A stretch of 63,505 nucleotides of DNA from a virus. Every line of letters starts with the position of its first letter. Position 1 is the first letter of the stretch. Both the position numbers and the translations under genes were made by a program. The notes below the pieces were generated by a model. That model was not told where the DNA came from, made no database searches, and worked only from the letters and a program-made list of their open reading frames with translations. The DNA lies in the IMG/VR virus record IMGVR_UViG_3300036791_000918, positions 1 to 63,505 of that record, one strand, 5' to 3'. Of the stretch, positions 41,271 to 50,448 are shown one piece after another.

Positions 41271-41822
41271 ATGTTGCCGACTCCTCGCGCGCAGCCGCTG
41301 CTGGTTCCCGATCGGCGATTGCTGGTACCCCACAAGACTATCCTCGGTGGACGCATTCAGGGGAAGATCATCCGGGATAAGCGGGTGATCGACGAGTTTG
41401 ATATCAAAAACATCGTTGTCAACCAAGGACTTAACTACCTCCTGGGAGCTGCGCTCGGCGCTCAGTCGGTGGTGACGAATTGGTTCATCGCCCTGTTTTC
41501 CAATAACTACACCATTCTGTCGAGCGATACAGCGGCTACGATCTCGGCGAATGCTGGCGAGGTGACGCAGTACACGGCCGGGACCCGGCAGGCTTGGCAG
41601 TCACAACCCCCGGCGAGCCAGTCGATTACCAATGCGACGAATCAGGCATCGTTCACATTCAACGCGACGCTGAACGTCTACGGCGCGTTCCTGATTTCGT
41701 CTTCGGCGATCAACGGCACCAGCGGCACGCTGTTCTCTGGTGCACAGTTTGGCTCTCCCAAGTCGGTGGTCAGTTCGGACATCCTGCAGCTGACGTACAC
41801 CTTCACCGCGGCGTCCGCATAA
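41271..41822 (+). CDS. Virion protein, 183 aa
   Basis: Start ATG 41271 with TTAGGAGG upstream. VDEFDIKNIVVNQGLNYLL, NWFIALFSNNYT and a Thr/Ala/Ser-rich C-terminus are found in short virion proteins near fibre genes of many phages. No function known. Confidence 0.6.
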   Translation: MLPTPRAQPLLVPDRRLLVPHKTILGGRIQGKIIRDKRVIDEFDIKNIVVNQGLNYLLGAALGAQSVVTNWFIALFSNNYTILSSDTAATISANAGEVTQYTAGTRQAWQSQPPASQSITNATNQASFTFNATLNVYGAFLISSSAINGTSGTLFSGAQFGSPKSVVSSDILQLTYTFTAASA

Positions 41823-41834
41823 TAGGAGGTCACC

Positions 41835-42269
41835 ATGGCTGGCGGTAAGGGCAGTACGTTCGACAACGACCTTCTTAAGCTGATTTTTAACGGCGTCGCG
41901 ATTGCCGGCATCGCCGACAATGCAGCCTCGGCTCCGCTGACGGCTCTGTTCTTGTCGCTTCATACGGCTGATCCCGGTGTAGGTGGGGGCCAGACCACCA
42001 ACGAAGCGGCTTATGGGGGCTATACTCGAATGCCGGTGACGCGCAATCCGGGGGGCTTCGCAGTGTCCGGCAACGCGGTGACGTTGACGGCTGCGATAAT
42101 TTTCCCGACTGCAAGTAGTGGCAGTGAAAATGAGACTTATGCCGCGGTCGGCACAACAGTGACTGGATCAGGCAAGATTTTGTACCGTGGGCCGATCACA
42201 CCAACTCTCAACATAACGACTGGCATAGCGCCGCAACTCACAGCCGGGACGACAATCACTGAGAGTTAA
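41835..42269 (+). CDS. Phage protein with SLHTADPG motif, copy B
   Basis: 144 residues, homologous in order and motif to copy A at 27544-27981. AGGAGG precedes the start. The copy is placed next to the fibre genes, so the family may act in fibre attachment. Confidence 0.65.
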   Translation: MAGGKGSTFDNDLLKLIFNGVAIAGIADNAASAPLTALFLSLHTADPGVGGGQTTNEAAYGGYTRMPVTRNPGGFAVSGNAVTLTAAIIFPTASSGSENETYAAVGTTVTGSGKILYRGPITPTLNITTGIAPQLTAGTTITES

Positions 42270-42274
42270 CCGCG

Positions 42275-43786
42275 ATGTATGTCTTTGGCGATAGCTTCGA
42301 TCTTTACACAACTGGGGCGGACTTAGCTCCAGGCTTTTGGGATAGTGTGGTTACCGGTCCATCATACATGGCGGGACGTTTCGACGGTCGGGCCGCAAAT
42401 TTTAGTGTCGGCACTAGTGCTACCAAGTCGTCTGGCGCGAACGATTCGGTTCACCATTTTACCTTCGCTTTCTATGACAGTAGTTTAGCTGGTTCGCCGA
42501 GCGGTGTTATCGGACCTTGTGTCACCCTTTATGATGGCGCGACGGCGCAGTGTACTGTTGGGTTCAGGAATGACGGCTCGTTGAATTTGGCGTCTGGGGG
42601 CGGGTCAGGGACCATCCTCGATACCTGGACGCCAGCGTATCCCACGGCAGGGCAGTGGGTTGCTTATGAGATTGAGGTTGTTGTCCACGGCACGAATGGC
42701 GGATGGACGATCCGTCGCAGCGGTAACACCTCCAACGATCGCTCTACGATGGGGCTCAATACCCGCAATAGTGCCAACAACTACGCTAACAAGATAGCGC
42801 TGGGTATGGTGCAAAACATCAGCGCAACAATGGCTTTTGATGACTTCCTTTGGCGCTCCGATCCGTCCAGCGTGCCATGGGTTGGCGACATTCGTTGCTA
42901 CACGCGGATGCCGATGACGGATAGCTCGGTGCAATTCAGCCGGGTCGGGTCATCTAGCACCCAATTATGGAGTAATACCGGTATCACGAATGCGCTTGCA
43001 GCCAATCAATGTGAGTACCTTCAAATAACAGCACCAAGAACTGGTTTGCTAACTTCTGTGTCTTTTGATTGTACTAACGGTGGTGGTGGCACAGGGCACG
43101 TCAAACTCGCGCTGTTTTCTTCGGTTGGAAATGCTGTAGGTACTGTGTTGGCGACCTCAAATGAGATTACCAACCCAGGAAATGCGATCATCACAGCAAC
43201 GTTTCCAACTCCATATCGAATGATCGCAGGGACAGTTTACTGGATCGGGATCATTCAAGATGCCAGTATTACGTACAGGATCATCAACAGCAGCAGTATT
43301 GGTACCAGCGGCATCAATGCCATCACGTTGAGCACCACGTCATATGCGTCTTGGCCGATATCCAATCCTGGTGGCACGATTGCTGCCATAAATGTGCCGG
43401 GTCTTTTTACGCTTTACCTTACTCCTTCAAACAATGCAGATACTGTCAACGAGCCGCAGCAGGATGGTGTTACTACTTACGTCTTCGATAGTGTCGTTGG
43501 GGATAGAGACTTTTACGGTATCGCTGCTCGTAATTCTCCTGCGCCGCCTGCCTCGACGGTTGCTGTCATCACTCGTGGCTTCATGCAGCGCTCCGATGCT
43601 GGTTCGCGCACGGCAGCGGTGCAGCTCAAGTCAGGCGCCACTACAGTACAATCAACACCGACTCAGCCAAACAGCGGCAGCTTCTCATGGCTCTACCGCG
43701 CTGATCTCACCGACCCGAACACGAGCGCAGCATGGGCGCCATCGGCGGTCGATGCCGTTCAGGTCGGGCCGATCGTTATAAGCTGA
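42275..43786 (+). CDS. Fibre-like/lectin-like virion protein, 503 aa
   Basis: Beta-rich throughout. The N-terminal half (FGDSFDLYTTGADLAPGFWD...) has a concanavalin-like pattern of strands; the C-terminal half repeats Ser/Thr-rich strands. Likely a receptor-binding or fibre subunit. No catalytic motif. Confidence 0.6.
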   Translation: MYVFGDSFDLYTTGADLAPGFWDSVVTGPSYMAGRFDGRAANFSVGTSATKSSGANDSVHHFTFAFYDSSLAGSPSGVIGPCVTLYDGATAQCTVGFRNDGSLNLASGGGSGTILDTWTPAYPTAGQWVAYEIEVVVHGTNGGWTIRRSGNTSNDRSTMGLNTRNSANNYANKIALGMVQNISATMAFDDFLWRSDPSSVPWVGDIRCYTRMPMTDSSVQFSRVGSSSTQLWSNTGITNALAANQCEYLQITAPRTGLLTSVSFDCTNGGGGTGHVKLALFSSVGNAVGTVLATSNEITNPGNAIITATFPTPYRMIAGTVYWIGIIQDASITYRIINSSSIGTSGINAITLSTTSYASWPISNPGGTIAAINVPGLFTLYLTPSNNADTVNEPQQDGVTTYVFDSVVGDRDFYGIAARNSPAPPASTVAVITRGFMQRSDAGSRTAAVQLKSGATTVQSTPTQPNSGSFSWLYRADLTDPNTSAAWAPSAVDAVQVGPIVIS

Positions 43787-43790
43787 TGCG

Positions 43791-45707
43791 ATGGCCGATG
43801 ACCCCTCCACCCGAGATAGCGTTCAGACAACGACAACGACCGCGAACGTAACGCAGGTCGGCGTCGAAGAATTTGCGTCGATCATCCCGCCTCAGCTCCG
43901 GCTCACCCAGGCCGCGGTCGAAGAATGGGCGATGGTGGTTACCCTACTGACTACCGCCGCTCAGATGAACGGCCAGTCCGACATGACGGTTCCTGGTGCC
44001 GTCTATAGGACCACGAGCCCAGCCGCGATGGACGGCCAGTCCGACATGACGGCTCCTGGTGCCGCCTTCGCTATGGGCGCCGCTCATATGGACGGCCAAG
44101 CTCAGTTCTTGGGCGTCACCGTCGTTACGACCTCTGGTGCCGCTCAGGTGGACGGTTTTGCCCAGATGTCGGCTGCTGGTGCCGGTATAGCTATGGGCGC
44201 GGCCAGGATGGACGGCCTGGCTCAGGGGGAATTCGACAGCGCCGATATGGCGAAGGGCACGGCCCAGATGGATGGCCGCGGCTCTTTTGTTCCGATTAGT
44301 GTCGAGGGCGCTGCCATCTTTGAGGCGGATGGCCAAGCCGACGTGTCCTTTACGTCGCCACATTATTTCAAGGTTTCCATATTGAGCGGCATTGTCGGTG
44401 GTCAATCTACATCGGTTCGTATGACCTATGTGGTTACCATGCCGCAGACTTTTGTTGGCGGCTGGCTCATGAAGCCAAAAGTTCGCTACCACCTAGTTCT
44501 TAGTAATCCAATTAACTGGTCTAGCAGCATTAGCTTCAAGATGAAGTTCGTGCAGGTAATGCGCGAAATCGCCATCAGGGTGATTCCTAGCACGGAGACA
44601 CATACAGCATACGGTTACACTATCAATATTCCGATCAAAGTGCAGCCAACGCTGGCTCCGAAGTTTCGTACGGTTCACGACTTGGAAGAGACTCTGACTT
44701 TAAGTCAGACAACGATTCCAAAGTTCATCTGGGGCCGGGCGCTGACGGAGGCGCTCAAGGTCTCTGCTTCCTTAACCACGCACTCGACATACAAGGCATT
44801 ACTGGCGCAGCTGTTCAAGTTCAGTGAGCTTGAAGGTTTCACGTCTCGTCATCCTATCACGCTGAACCAGAACGTCAGCTTATCTCAGCTGCTGACTGGC
44901 GGGATCAGCGTGAAGCTGCTGCAGAAGCTGCTGGCATCAGGCACGGCATCGCCAGGGATTGCGTACCATCTCGGGCTCACCAGCGGTGTGCGTCTCGCGG
45001 ATTTCATAGACAAGCTCTTCTTCGCAATGCTGACCGAGTTGTTCACTGCGCACGATGTCCCCACGCATGCGTTTACTGCGATCGGTTCTCTGAACCAGTT
45101 GCTCACCCTTCACCCGTCGTTCAACAGCAAGCTGGTCTTGCAGCTCACCGGGAACATCCAGGTGAGTCAGGACCAGCTGGTGCAGATGTTGTACCAGGGT
45201 GACCCACTCCTTGATGGAGTGATCATCGACGCACTCTTCATCAGCCCCTCCGGGACAACGACGGCCTGGGCAGTGAACACCAGGACCAACGCGGTTACCG
45301 AGTATCTAAACTATGATTTTAATTCTTATGCGCTGCTGAACAACCGGTACGTTGCGGCTGGCGCCGAGGGGCTCTACGAGCTGGATGGCGATACTGATGA
45401 TGGGGCGCTGATCATCTCCGATCTGATGGGCGGGTATCTGCAGCTCAACGACAAGAAGATGTTCGGCATCAAGGGCGCCTACGTTGCGATCCGCGGCGGC
45501 GGGAGATTTTATCTCAAGCTGATTGCGGGCGACGGGCGCGAGTATGTCTACGAGCTGCGGGCGCAGCCGAACTTGATGACGACCAAGGTCAAGGTCGGCA
45601 AGGGCATAAGCACGACCTACATGGCCTGGGAGCTTGTAACTGAGGGCCAGGATTTCGACCTTGACTCGATCGAGTTCATACCGATGACGAGAGGAAGGAG
45701 AGTGTGA
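43791..45707 (+). CDS. Repeat protein with VGVEEFAS tag, 638 aa
   Basis: The N-terminal TQVGVEEFASIIPPQLRLTQAAVEEWA is the same tag as in 28428-29909. Residues about 65-180 carry MDGQSDM / MDGQAQF repeats of about 20 residues, then helical and beta regions. Its stop overlaps the next start (TGATG). Probably a fibre or adhesin-like virion protein. Confidence 0.65.
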   Translation: MADDPSTRDSVQTTTTTANVTQVGVEEFASIIPPQLRLTQAAVEEWAMVVTLLTTAAQMNGQSDMTVPGAVYRTTSPAAMDGQSDMTAPGAAFAMGAAHMDGQAQFLGVTVVTTSGAAQVDGFAQMSAAGAGIAMGAARMDGLAQGEFDSADMAKGTAQMDGRGSFVPISVEGAAIFEADGQADVSFTSPHYFKVSILSGIVGGQSTSVRMTYVVTMPQTFVGGWLMKPKVRYHLVLSNPINWSSSISFKMKFVQVMREIAIRVIPSTETHTAYGYTINIPIKVQPTLAPKFRTVHDLEETLTLSQTTIPKFIWGRALTEALKVSASLTTHSTYKALLAQLFKFSELEGFTSRHPITLNQNVSLSQLLTGGISVKLLQKLLASGTASPGIAYHLGLTSGVRLADFIDKLFFAMLTELFTAHDVPTHAFTAIGSLNQLLTLHPSFNSKLVLQLTGNIQVSQDQLVQMLYQGDPLLDGVIIDALFISPSGTTTAWAVNTRTNAVTEYLNYDFNSYALLNNRYVAAGAEGLYELDGDTDDGALIISDLMGGYLQLNDKKMFGIKGAYVAIRGGGRFYLKLIAGDGREYVYELRAQPNLMTTKVKVGKGISTTYMAWELVTEGQDFDLDSIEFIPMTRGRRV

Positions 45708-45874
45708 TGGCGAACCTAGGTCTGGTGCTCTTGGTGTTTGGCTTCGTGTGTGCGGTGTTGGCCACGTTCATGGGGCCTCAGATAGGGCGCTGGCATCTTG
45801 GCTGGGCGGCGATCGCGTTCTGGCTGGCTGCTGAAATCTTTGGCGGGGTCGGACGTCTGTTCGGCACGCATTGA
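45707..45874 (+). CDS. Small two-span membrane protein, 55 aa
   Basis: GAGGAAGGAG upstream and TGATG overlap support the start. Two hydrophobic stretches (about 3-22 and 28-47) separated by GPQIGRWHLG. A late small membrane protein such as a holin is possible. Confidence 0.65.
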   Translation: MANLGLVLLVFGFVCAVLATFMGPQIGRWHLGWAAIAFWLAAEIFGGVGRLFGTH

Positions 45875-45882
45875 CATGACTC

Positions 45883-46491
45883 ATGCCGGATGTTGAGCGA
45901 CCGCCAGGATGGGTGCCGGTTGATCAGGGCGTTGGCCAGGTGCCGATGCCGATCACGACGTCTGTCGACGGCTCCAATGTGGCGCCCCCAGCAGACCCGC
46001 AGAAGCTGGCCACTGAGATAATCAGACAGAACCAGCCGGTCATCAACAGATTCGTCAAAGTACAGCGGCAAGAAATCGAACTCGGCGGACTGGACATCCA
46101 TAGTTCGATCCTCCCCCTGAAAGACATGACTGTCTACTACAGTTATGTACAGGGACTGGAGAAGATGCATTACCACGTCGCTCCACAGGCCGAGGCGGCG
46201 CCAGAGATATCGCAACCTGCAGCACCGGAAGAGCCAACACCGCCAACACCGGAAGAGCCGCCAGAAGTATCAAGGCCGCCAGATGAAGTGCCGGAAGTGC
46301 CGGCGCCGGGCAAACCTCCAGAGGTGCCGGAGGAAGAGCCGCCACCACCGGATGAGCCACCGAAGGAAGAGGAGCCGGAAGTGAAGCCGGAGGAGGAAGA
46401 GAAGAAGGAAAAGAAAGAGCCGGAGTTCTTGGAGATCGACATGCCGTGCTTCTTACCAGTTGAGTTTGGTGATGGCGCTGGTGATCCGTAG
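45883..46491 (+). CDS. Pro/Glu-rich protein, 202 aa
   Basis: An ordered part (1-100, with VDERP-type and QEIELGGLDI segments) is followed by a Pro/Glu-rich tail (about 105-190). Likely an extended, disordered virion component. Confidence 0.6.
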   Translation: MPDVERPPGWVPVDQGVGQVPMPITTSVDGSNVAPPADPQKLATEIIRQNQPVINRFVKVQRQEIELGGLDIHSSILPLKDMTVYYSYVQGLEKMHYHVAPQAEAAPEISQPAAPEEPTPPTPEEPPEVSRPPDEVPEVPAPGKPPEVPEEEPPPPDEPPKEEEPEVKPEEEEKKEKKEPEFLEIDMPCFLPVEFGDGAGDP

Positions 46492-46505
46492 GGAGTGGTC
46501 TGATC

Positions 46506-46697
46506 ATGGCTTGTGCTAGTTGTAAGGAACGCGCTGAGTTGCTCTGGAGGGCGCGCGAAGCTTATCGACGTGGCGACATGCCGGAAGCCAGGCGGCTTCT
46601 CAGAGAAATGTTCGGAACTGTAGTGAAGGACGTGGACACGCTAGAGAAGCACGTCTCAGCGGTTTTTCACGGCCTGCTGTCGAACAAACCGAAGTAA
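46506..46697 (+). CDS. Small helical protein, 63 aa
   Basis: MACASCKERAELLWRAREAYRRGDMPEARRLL, a CxxC start and a helical repeat-like region. No family recognised. Confidence 0.6.
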   Translation: MACASCKERAELLWRAREAYRRGDMPEARRLLREMFGTVVKDVDTLEKHVSAVFHGLLSNKPK

Positions 46698-46702
46698 TCG
46701 CC

Positions 46703-48229
46703 ATGAGTTATTTGCAGACTCCAGAGCTTCCCGAGTTTGGCAAGGCGGTCATCTCATTCTGGTTCAAGGTATCGCAGGATGTGTTGGATGCTGCCCAAGC
46801 GGAATCGGATCAGGACCTAGGAGACGCGGACCCGCCGCCACTTTGGGGGCTGGTGCCACTTCTTGTTTTTGGAAAGGAGGGGACGGGTAACAGCAAGGTC
46901 GAATCAAATAATTCATCTACACCGCACACGGAAGTTCATAGTTTGCATTCGTGCGCTACGGTCAACGTTGTTTATGACAACATTTTTCCTGCGCCCGCTT
47001 GCGCAACTTGGGAGGGTGAATGCAATGATAGTTCGTACGAAACCACCTGGAGCGAATTCACGGTTAGTTATTCAGCTACACCCGGTAAACCCACAGACCC
47101 TTCGTACGTTGCAATAGATGGAGGCGGGCGTCTACGAATTAATTTCGAATCTACCAAGATGGCCGCAGTCTCTGGATTCTGTGGTATAACATCGGGTTCG
47201 GGTGATCATGTCACAGGTGGGCATAGTGATTTGTGTTGCCACTACCCAGCCGCGGATGGATGCGGAGGTGGCAGCTATTGCGGTCCCCCCGGGTTCTACG
47301 GCAATATTTGGGGCGTACTGATCTGGGTTTTTGGGCTGATAGCGGTACGTTTGCTTACAGCAGTTGCTGACGTTTGCGAACTAAGTGGCGGCGGTGGCAA
47401 CGAATTTGTTAAAGGGACGTCTAACTACGGACCTATTCCTGTCGACTTTGGCACAGGCGCACTTAACGTCAGTCTGCCCAAGGAGCAGGGAGATAACCCT
47501 TTAGCTGGCGATGCGTGGCATCACGTCTTGATTTCTGTCGACATGAGCGGGGGGGCTGCAGCGTCTGGTGATGGCGGCATCACCGCATCGTGCACCATGT
47601 ATGTCGCCATAGACGATAAGGACTACAAGACAGGCAGCTACCCTCTTGAAGGTACCAACAAGGTCGTCCCGGGAGGTTGCGCAGCAGTCACTGGTATGCC
47701 TGGAGGAGAGAACTGTGGGCCGGGGAGCTACTCGCTTCCAAGCATGTCCGTGCCGTCTGCCCCGGTAGGCATCCCTGGTGTAGCAAAATACGTCGACAGG
47801 ATTAAGAAAGTCCAGATGGCCGAGTTGCTGTTCTTCACGGATGAGACACTCGACACCAGCAAGGAAGAGAACCGCCGTCATTTCATCAGCGCGCCGGGCA
47901 AGGACGGCTACCAGCGTCCGACCAACTCGCCGCTGCTCTATGTGCCTATGCGTAAATTTGCCTTCGGCGATCCCGCAACCTGGGAACCCGGCGCCGACGA
48001 CCCTGCCTGGGCTCCCCCGCTGTTCGACCCCAGCGCCTGGCCCACCGGGATCAAAATCCTGGAGGGTACGGCAGACATCGACTTTACCAAATGCCAGTGG
48101 AACTGGCAGATGGGACGGAATTTGGGTACTCTCCATGGCAAGTGTACCAGGACCGGGAAAATCAAAGCGCTGATTCCTCCGCAGGATGAGCAACCTAAGG
48201 TACAAGCCGGAGGCGGAACAGGAGCCTAG
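46703..48229 (+). CDS. Cys-rich virion protein, 508 aa
   Basis: The N-terminal half has many Cys and Gly residues (CATWEGECND, CGITSGSG, CCHYPAADGCGGGSYCG). The C-terminal half has LamG-like strands (WHHVLISVDMSG...). Likely a receptor-binding or surface protein. No catalytic motif. Confidence 0.6.
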   Translation: MSYLQTPELPEFGKAVISFWFKVSQDVLDAAQAESDQDLGDADPPPLWGLVPLLVFGKEGTGNSKVESNNSSTPHTEVHSLHSCATVNVVYDNIFPAPACATWEGECNDSSYETTWSEFTVSYSATPGKPTDPSYVAIDGGGRLRINFESTKMAAVSGFCGITSGSGDHVTGGHSDLCCHYPAADGCGGGSYCGPPGFYGNIWGVLIWVFGLIAVRLLTAVADVCELSGGGGNEFVKGTSNYGPIPVDFGTGALNVSLPKEQGDNPLAGDAWHHVLISVDMSGGAAASGDGGITASCTMYVAIDDKDYKTGSYPLEGTNKVVPGGCAAVTGMPGGENCGPGSYSLPSMSVPSAPVGIPGVAKYVDRIKKVQMAELLFFTDETLDTSKEENRRHFISAPGKDGYQRPTNSPLLYVPMRKFAFGDPATWEPGADDPAWAPPLFDPSAWPTGIKILEGTADIDFTKCQWNWQMGRNLGTLHGKCTRTGKIKALIPPQDEQPKVQAGGGTGA

Positions 48230-48232
48230 ATC

Positions 48233-50437
48233 ATGCCGTACGTAGCACCGATCGTATGGGGTGACCCGTCGTTCATGTTCTCGACGTCTGCGCAGCTGGT
48301 GAGCCTTGCTGAAGCGTACATCCAGCAGCTTGAGGCGCAGGCCGGTCAGCTTGCCGCCCCCACGATCAATGTGAATTTCCCGACCGTCACCGCACCCCCG
48401 TTCCCCGGTAGCGCGGTTCCACCGCCCCTGCAGCAGGTGACCTGGACCGTCCCGAGCCAGCCGCCACCGTTCAACGGACAGGTGGATTTGTCCGGCATAA
48501 GCATCCCACAATTCATGGGTATCGCGCCGACGCTCAGCTTCGGCGCCGCTCCCACGCCGTTCGCGGGCACCGTGCCCGATGCGCCAGTCACCAACCTGGA
48601 CTTTACGTACCCAACCGTCGCGCTCACGCTGCCGACTCCGCCGGCATTGATGACGCTCGACACGGTGAACTTCCCGAATATCGTGATACCGCCTTTTACT
48701 GCGGACGTACCGAAGCTCACCGCCTTGCAACCGGGGCCGTTCAACTACACGGAGGGTGCGCTCTATACCTCGAAGCTCCTGACGGACTTGGAGGACGCGC
48801 TCGATCTAGCGGTCACCAACGGCGAGTACACGACCGTCAACAAGCAGGTCCAGCAGGCGCTGTGGGATGCCGGCCGCGAGCGCGAGTACCGGCAGCAGGC
48901 CGCGGCGCTGGCCGAGCTGAACCGCATGGAGATGTTAGGCTACGCTTTCCCGCCCGGCACATTCATCGACGCCAGACTCAAGATACAGACTGAAACAAAT
49001 TATACGATTGCTGGCTTGTCCCGCGATATCATGACCAAGCAGGCCGAGCTGCAGCTGGAGAATATTTCCAAGGCCAGGGAAGAAGCCGTCAAGCTTGAGT
49101 ACCGGCTGATCCAATACGCCAACGAGACCTCGCAGCGCGCGTTCGAGGCTGCCAAGTACGCGACCGAGGCCGGCATCGCGCTCTACAATGCCGCGGTGCA
49201 AGCGTACACCGCCTCGCTGGAGGGCTACAAAACTCAGGCGGTGGTCTACGACACCCAGATCAAGGGGATCATGGCGCAGGTCCAGGTGGTCCAGGCGCAG
49301 ATCGAGTACGAGAAAACCAAAGCCGACATCAACACCTCGCTGGTCAAGCAGTACGAGACCGAGGTCCAGGCCGCCGAGGCTGTCCTGCAAATCTACAAGA
49401 CTCAGGTCGAGATCATCCAGACCCAGGCCAACGTCGAGAAGATCAAGGTCGAGATTTATGGCGAAGAAATCAAAGCGTTCGTCGGTCGGATTAACGCTTA
49501 CACAGCTGAGGTTGAGGGATACAAGGCTAGCGTTGAAGCGCAAGCTACAATCGAGCAAGCGTACAAGACGGCAGTCGATGCGTACACCGCCGAGGTCAAC
49601 GCGGGCGTAGCACAAATCAACGCACGGGTCGCCATCTTCCATGGCCAGGTGGAAGCTTTCCAGGCGCAGCTTTCCGGCTACGACTCTGCCATCAAGGGGA
49701 TGGTTGGTCAGGCTCAGGCGGCGTCGATGTTCAACACTGCCGAAGCGGAGGTGTTCAAGGCTCAGATCGCCGCGATGACGAGCTACAATGAGGTGCTGAC
49801 CAAGCAATGGGAAGCGATCATAAATGAGCAGGTGCAGATCACCCAACTCGGCGTGTCGGCTGCCAAGGCTAATGGTGATCTCTATATCGCAGCGCGTGGT
49901 CTATCGCTTGATGCTTCCAAGGTAGGGGCCCAAGTCTGCGCTCAATTAGGTGCGGCGGCGCTAGGTGCAATAAGCTGGCACAACTCTTCGCAGTGGTCGT
50001 CGAACATGCAGTCGAGCGACGGCAACAACATCAACACCAGCACCGGCTACAATACCAATTTCAACAACAACACTGGCACGAGCTTCGTCACCAGCGATAA
50101 TATGAATACCAATATGAGCACCAGCACCAGTTCTAGCTCGGTTGAGAGTAACTCAAACTCCAACTCCAACAGCAACGTCAACTCGAACACGAACTCGAAT
50201 AGCAACGTCAATTCGAATAGCAACACAAACTCCAACTCGAATATTAATTCGAACACAAACTCCAATTCAAATATCAACAGCAATTCGAATACGAACTCGA
50301 ACAGCAACGTTAACTCGAACACAAACTCAAACAGCAATGTAAACAGCAACTCGAATACGAATTCGAACAGCAACGTGAACTCGAATATCAACTCGAATTC
50401 GAGTAACGAAAATCACAACTACAATGAAAGTGTGTAG
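48233..50437 (+). CDS. Long coiled-coil protein with Asn/Ser repeat tail, 734 aa
   Basis: Residues 1-180 are Pro-rich and beta-like; 180-580 are long helices with heptad pattern (AQVQVVQAQIEYEKTKADI...). The last 100 residues are an alternating Asn/Ser repeat. This looks like a long fibre stalk ending in a sticky low-complexity tail. Confidence 0.65.
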   Translation: MPYVAPIVWGDPSFMFSTSAQLVSLAEAYIQQLEAQAGQLAAPTINVNFPTVTAPPFPGSAVPPPLQQVTWTVPSQPPPFNGQVDLSGISIPQFMGIAPTLSFGAAPTPFAGTVPDAPVTNLDFTYPTVALTLPTPPALMTLDTVNFPNIVIPPFTADVPKLTALQPGPFNYTEGALYTSKLLTDLEDALDLAVTNGEYTTVNKQVQQALWDAGREREYRQQAAALAELNRMEMLGYAFPPGTFIDARLKIQTETNYTIAGLSRDIMTKQAELQLENISKAREEAVKLEYRLIQYANETSQRAFEAAKYATEAGIALYNAAVQAYTASLEGYKTQAVVYDTQIKGIMAQVQVVQAQIEYEKTKADINTSLVKQYETEVQAAEAVLQIYKTQVEIIQTQANVEKIKVEIYGEEIKAFVGRINAYTAEVEGYKASVEAQATIEQAYKTAVDAYTAEVNAGVAQINARVAIFHGQVEAFQAQLSGYDSAIKGMVGQAQAASMFNTAEAEVFKAQIAAMTSYNEVLTKQWEAIINEQVQITQLGVSAAKANGDLYIAARGLSLDASKVGAQVCAQLGAAALGAISWHNSSQWSSNMQSSDGNNINTSTGYNTNFNNNTGTSFVTSDNMNTNMSTSTSSSSVESNSNSNSNSNVNSNTNSNSNVNSNSNTNSNSNINSNTNSNSNINSNSNTNSNSNVNSNTNSNSNVNSNSNTNSNSNVNSNINSNSSNENHNYNESV
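50145..50405 (+). repeat. Tandem Asn/Ser codon repeat in the stalk protein
   Basis: Repeated hexanucleotide-type units AACTCG, AACTCC and AACAGC give (NS)n with interspersed VNSN and TNSN. Such arrays expand and contract easily. Confidence 0.85.
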
Positions 50438-50448
50438 GAGCGCACGTC

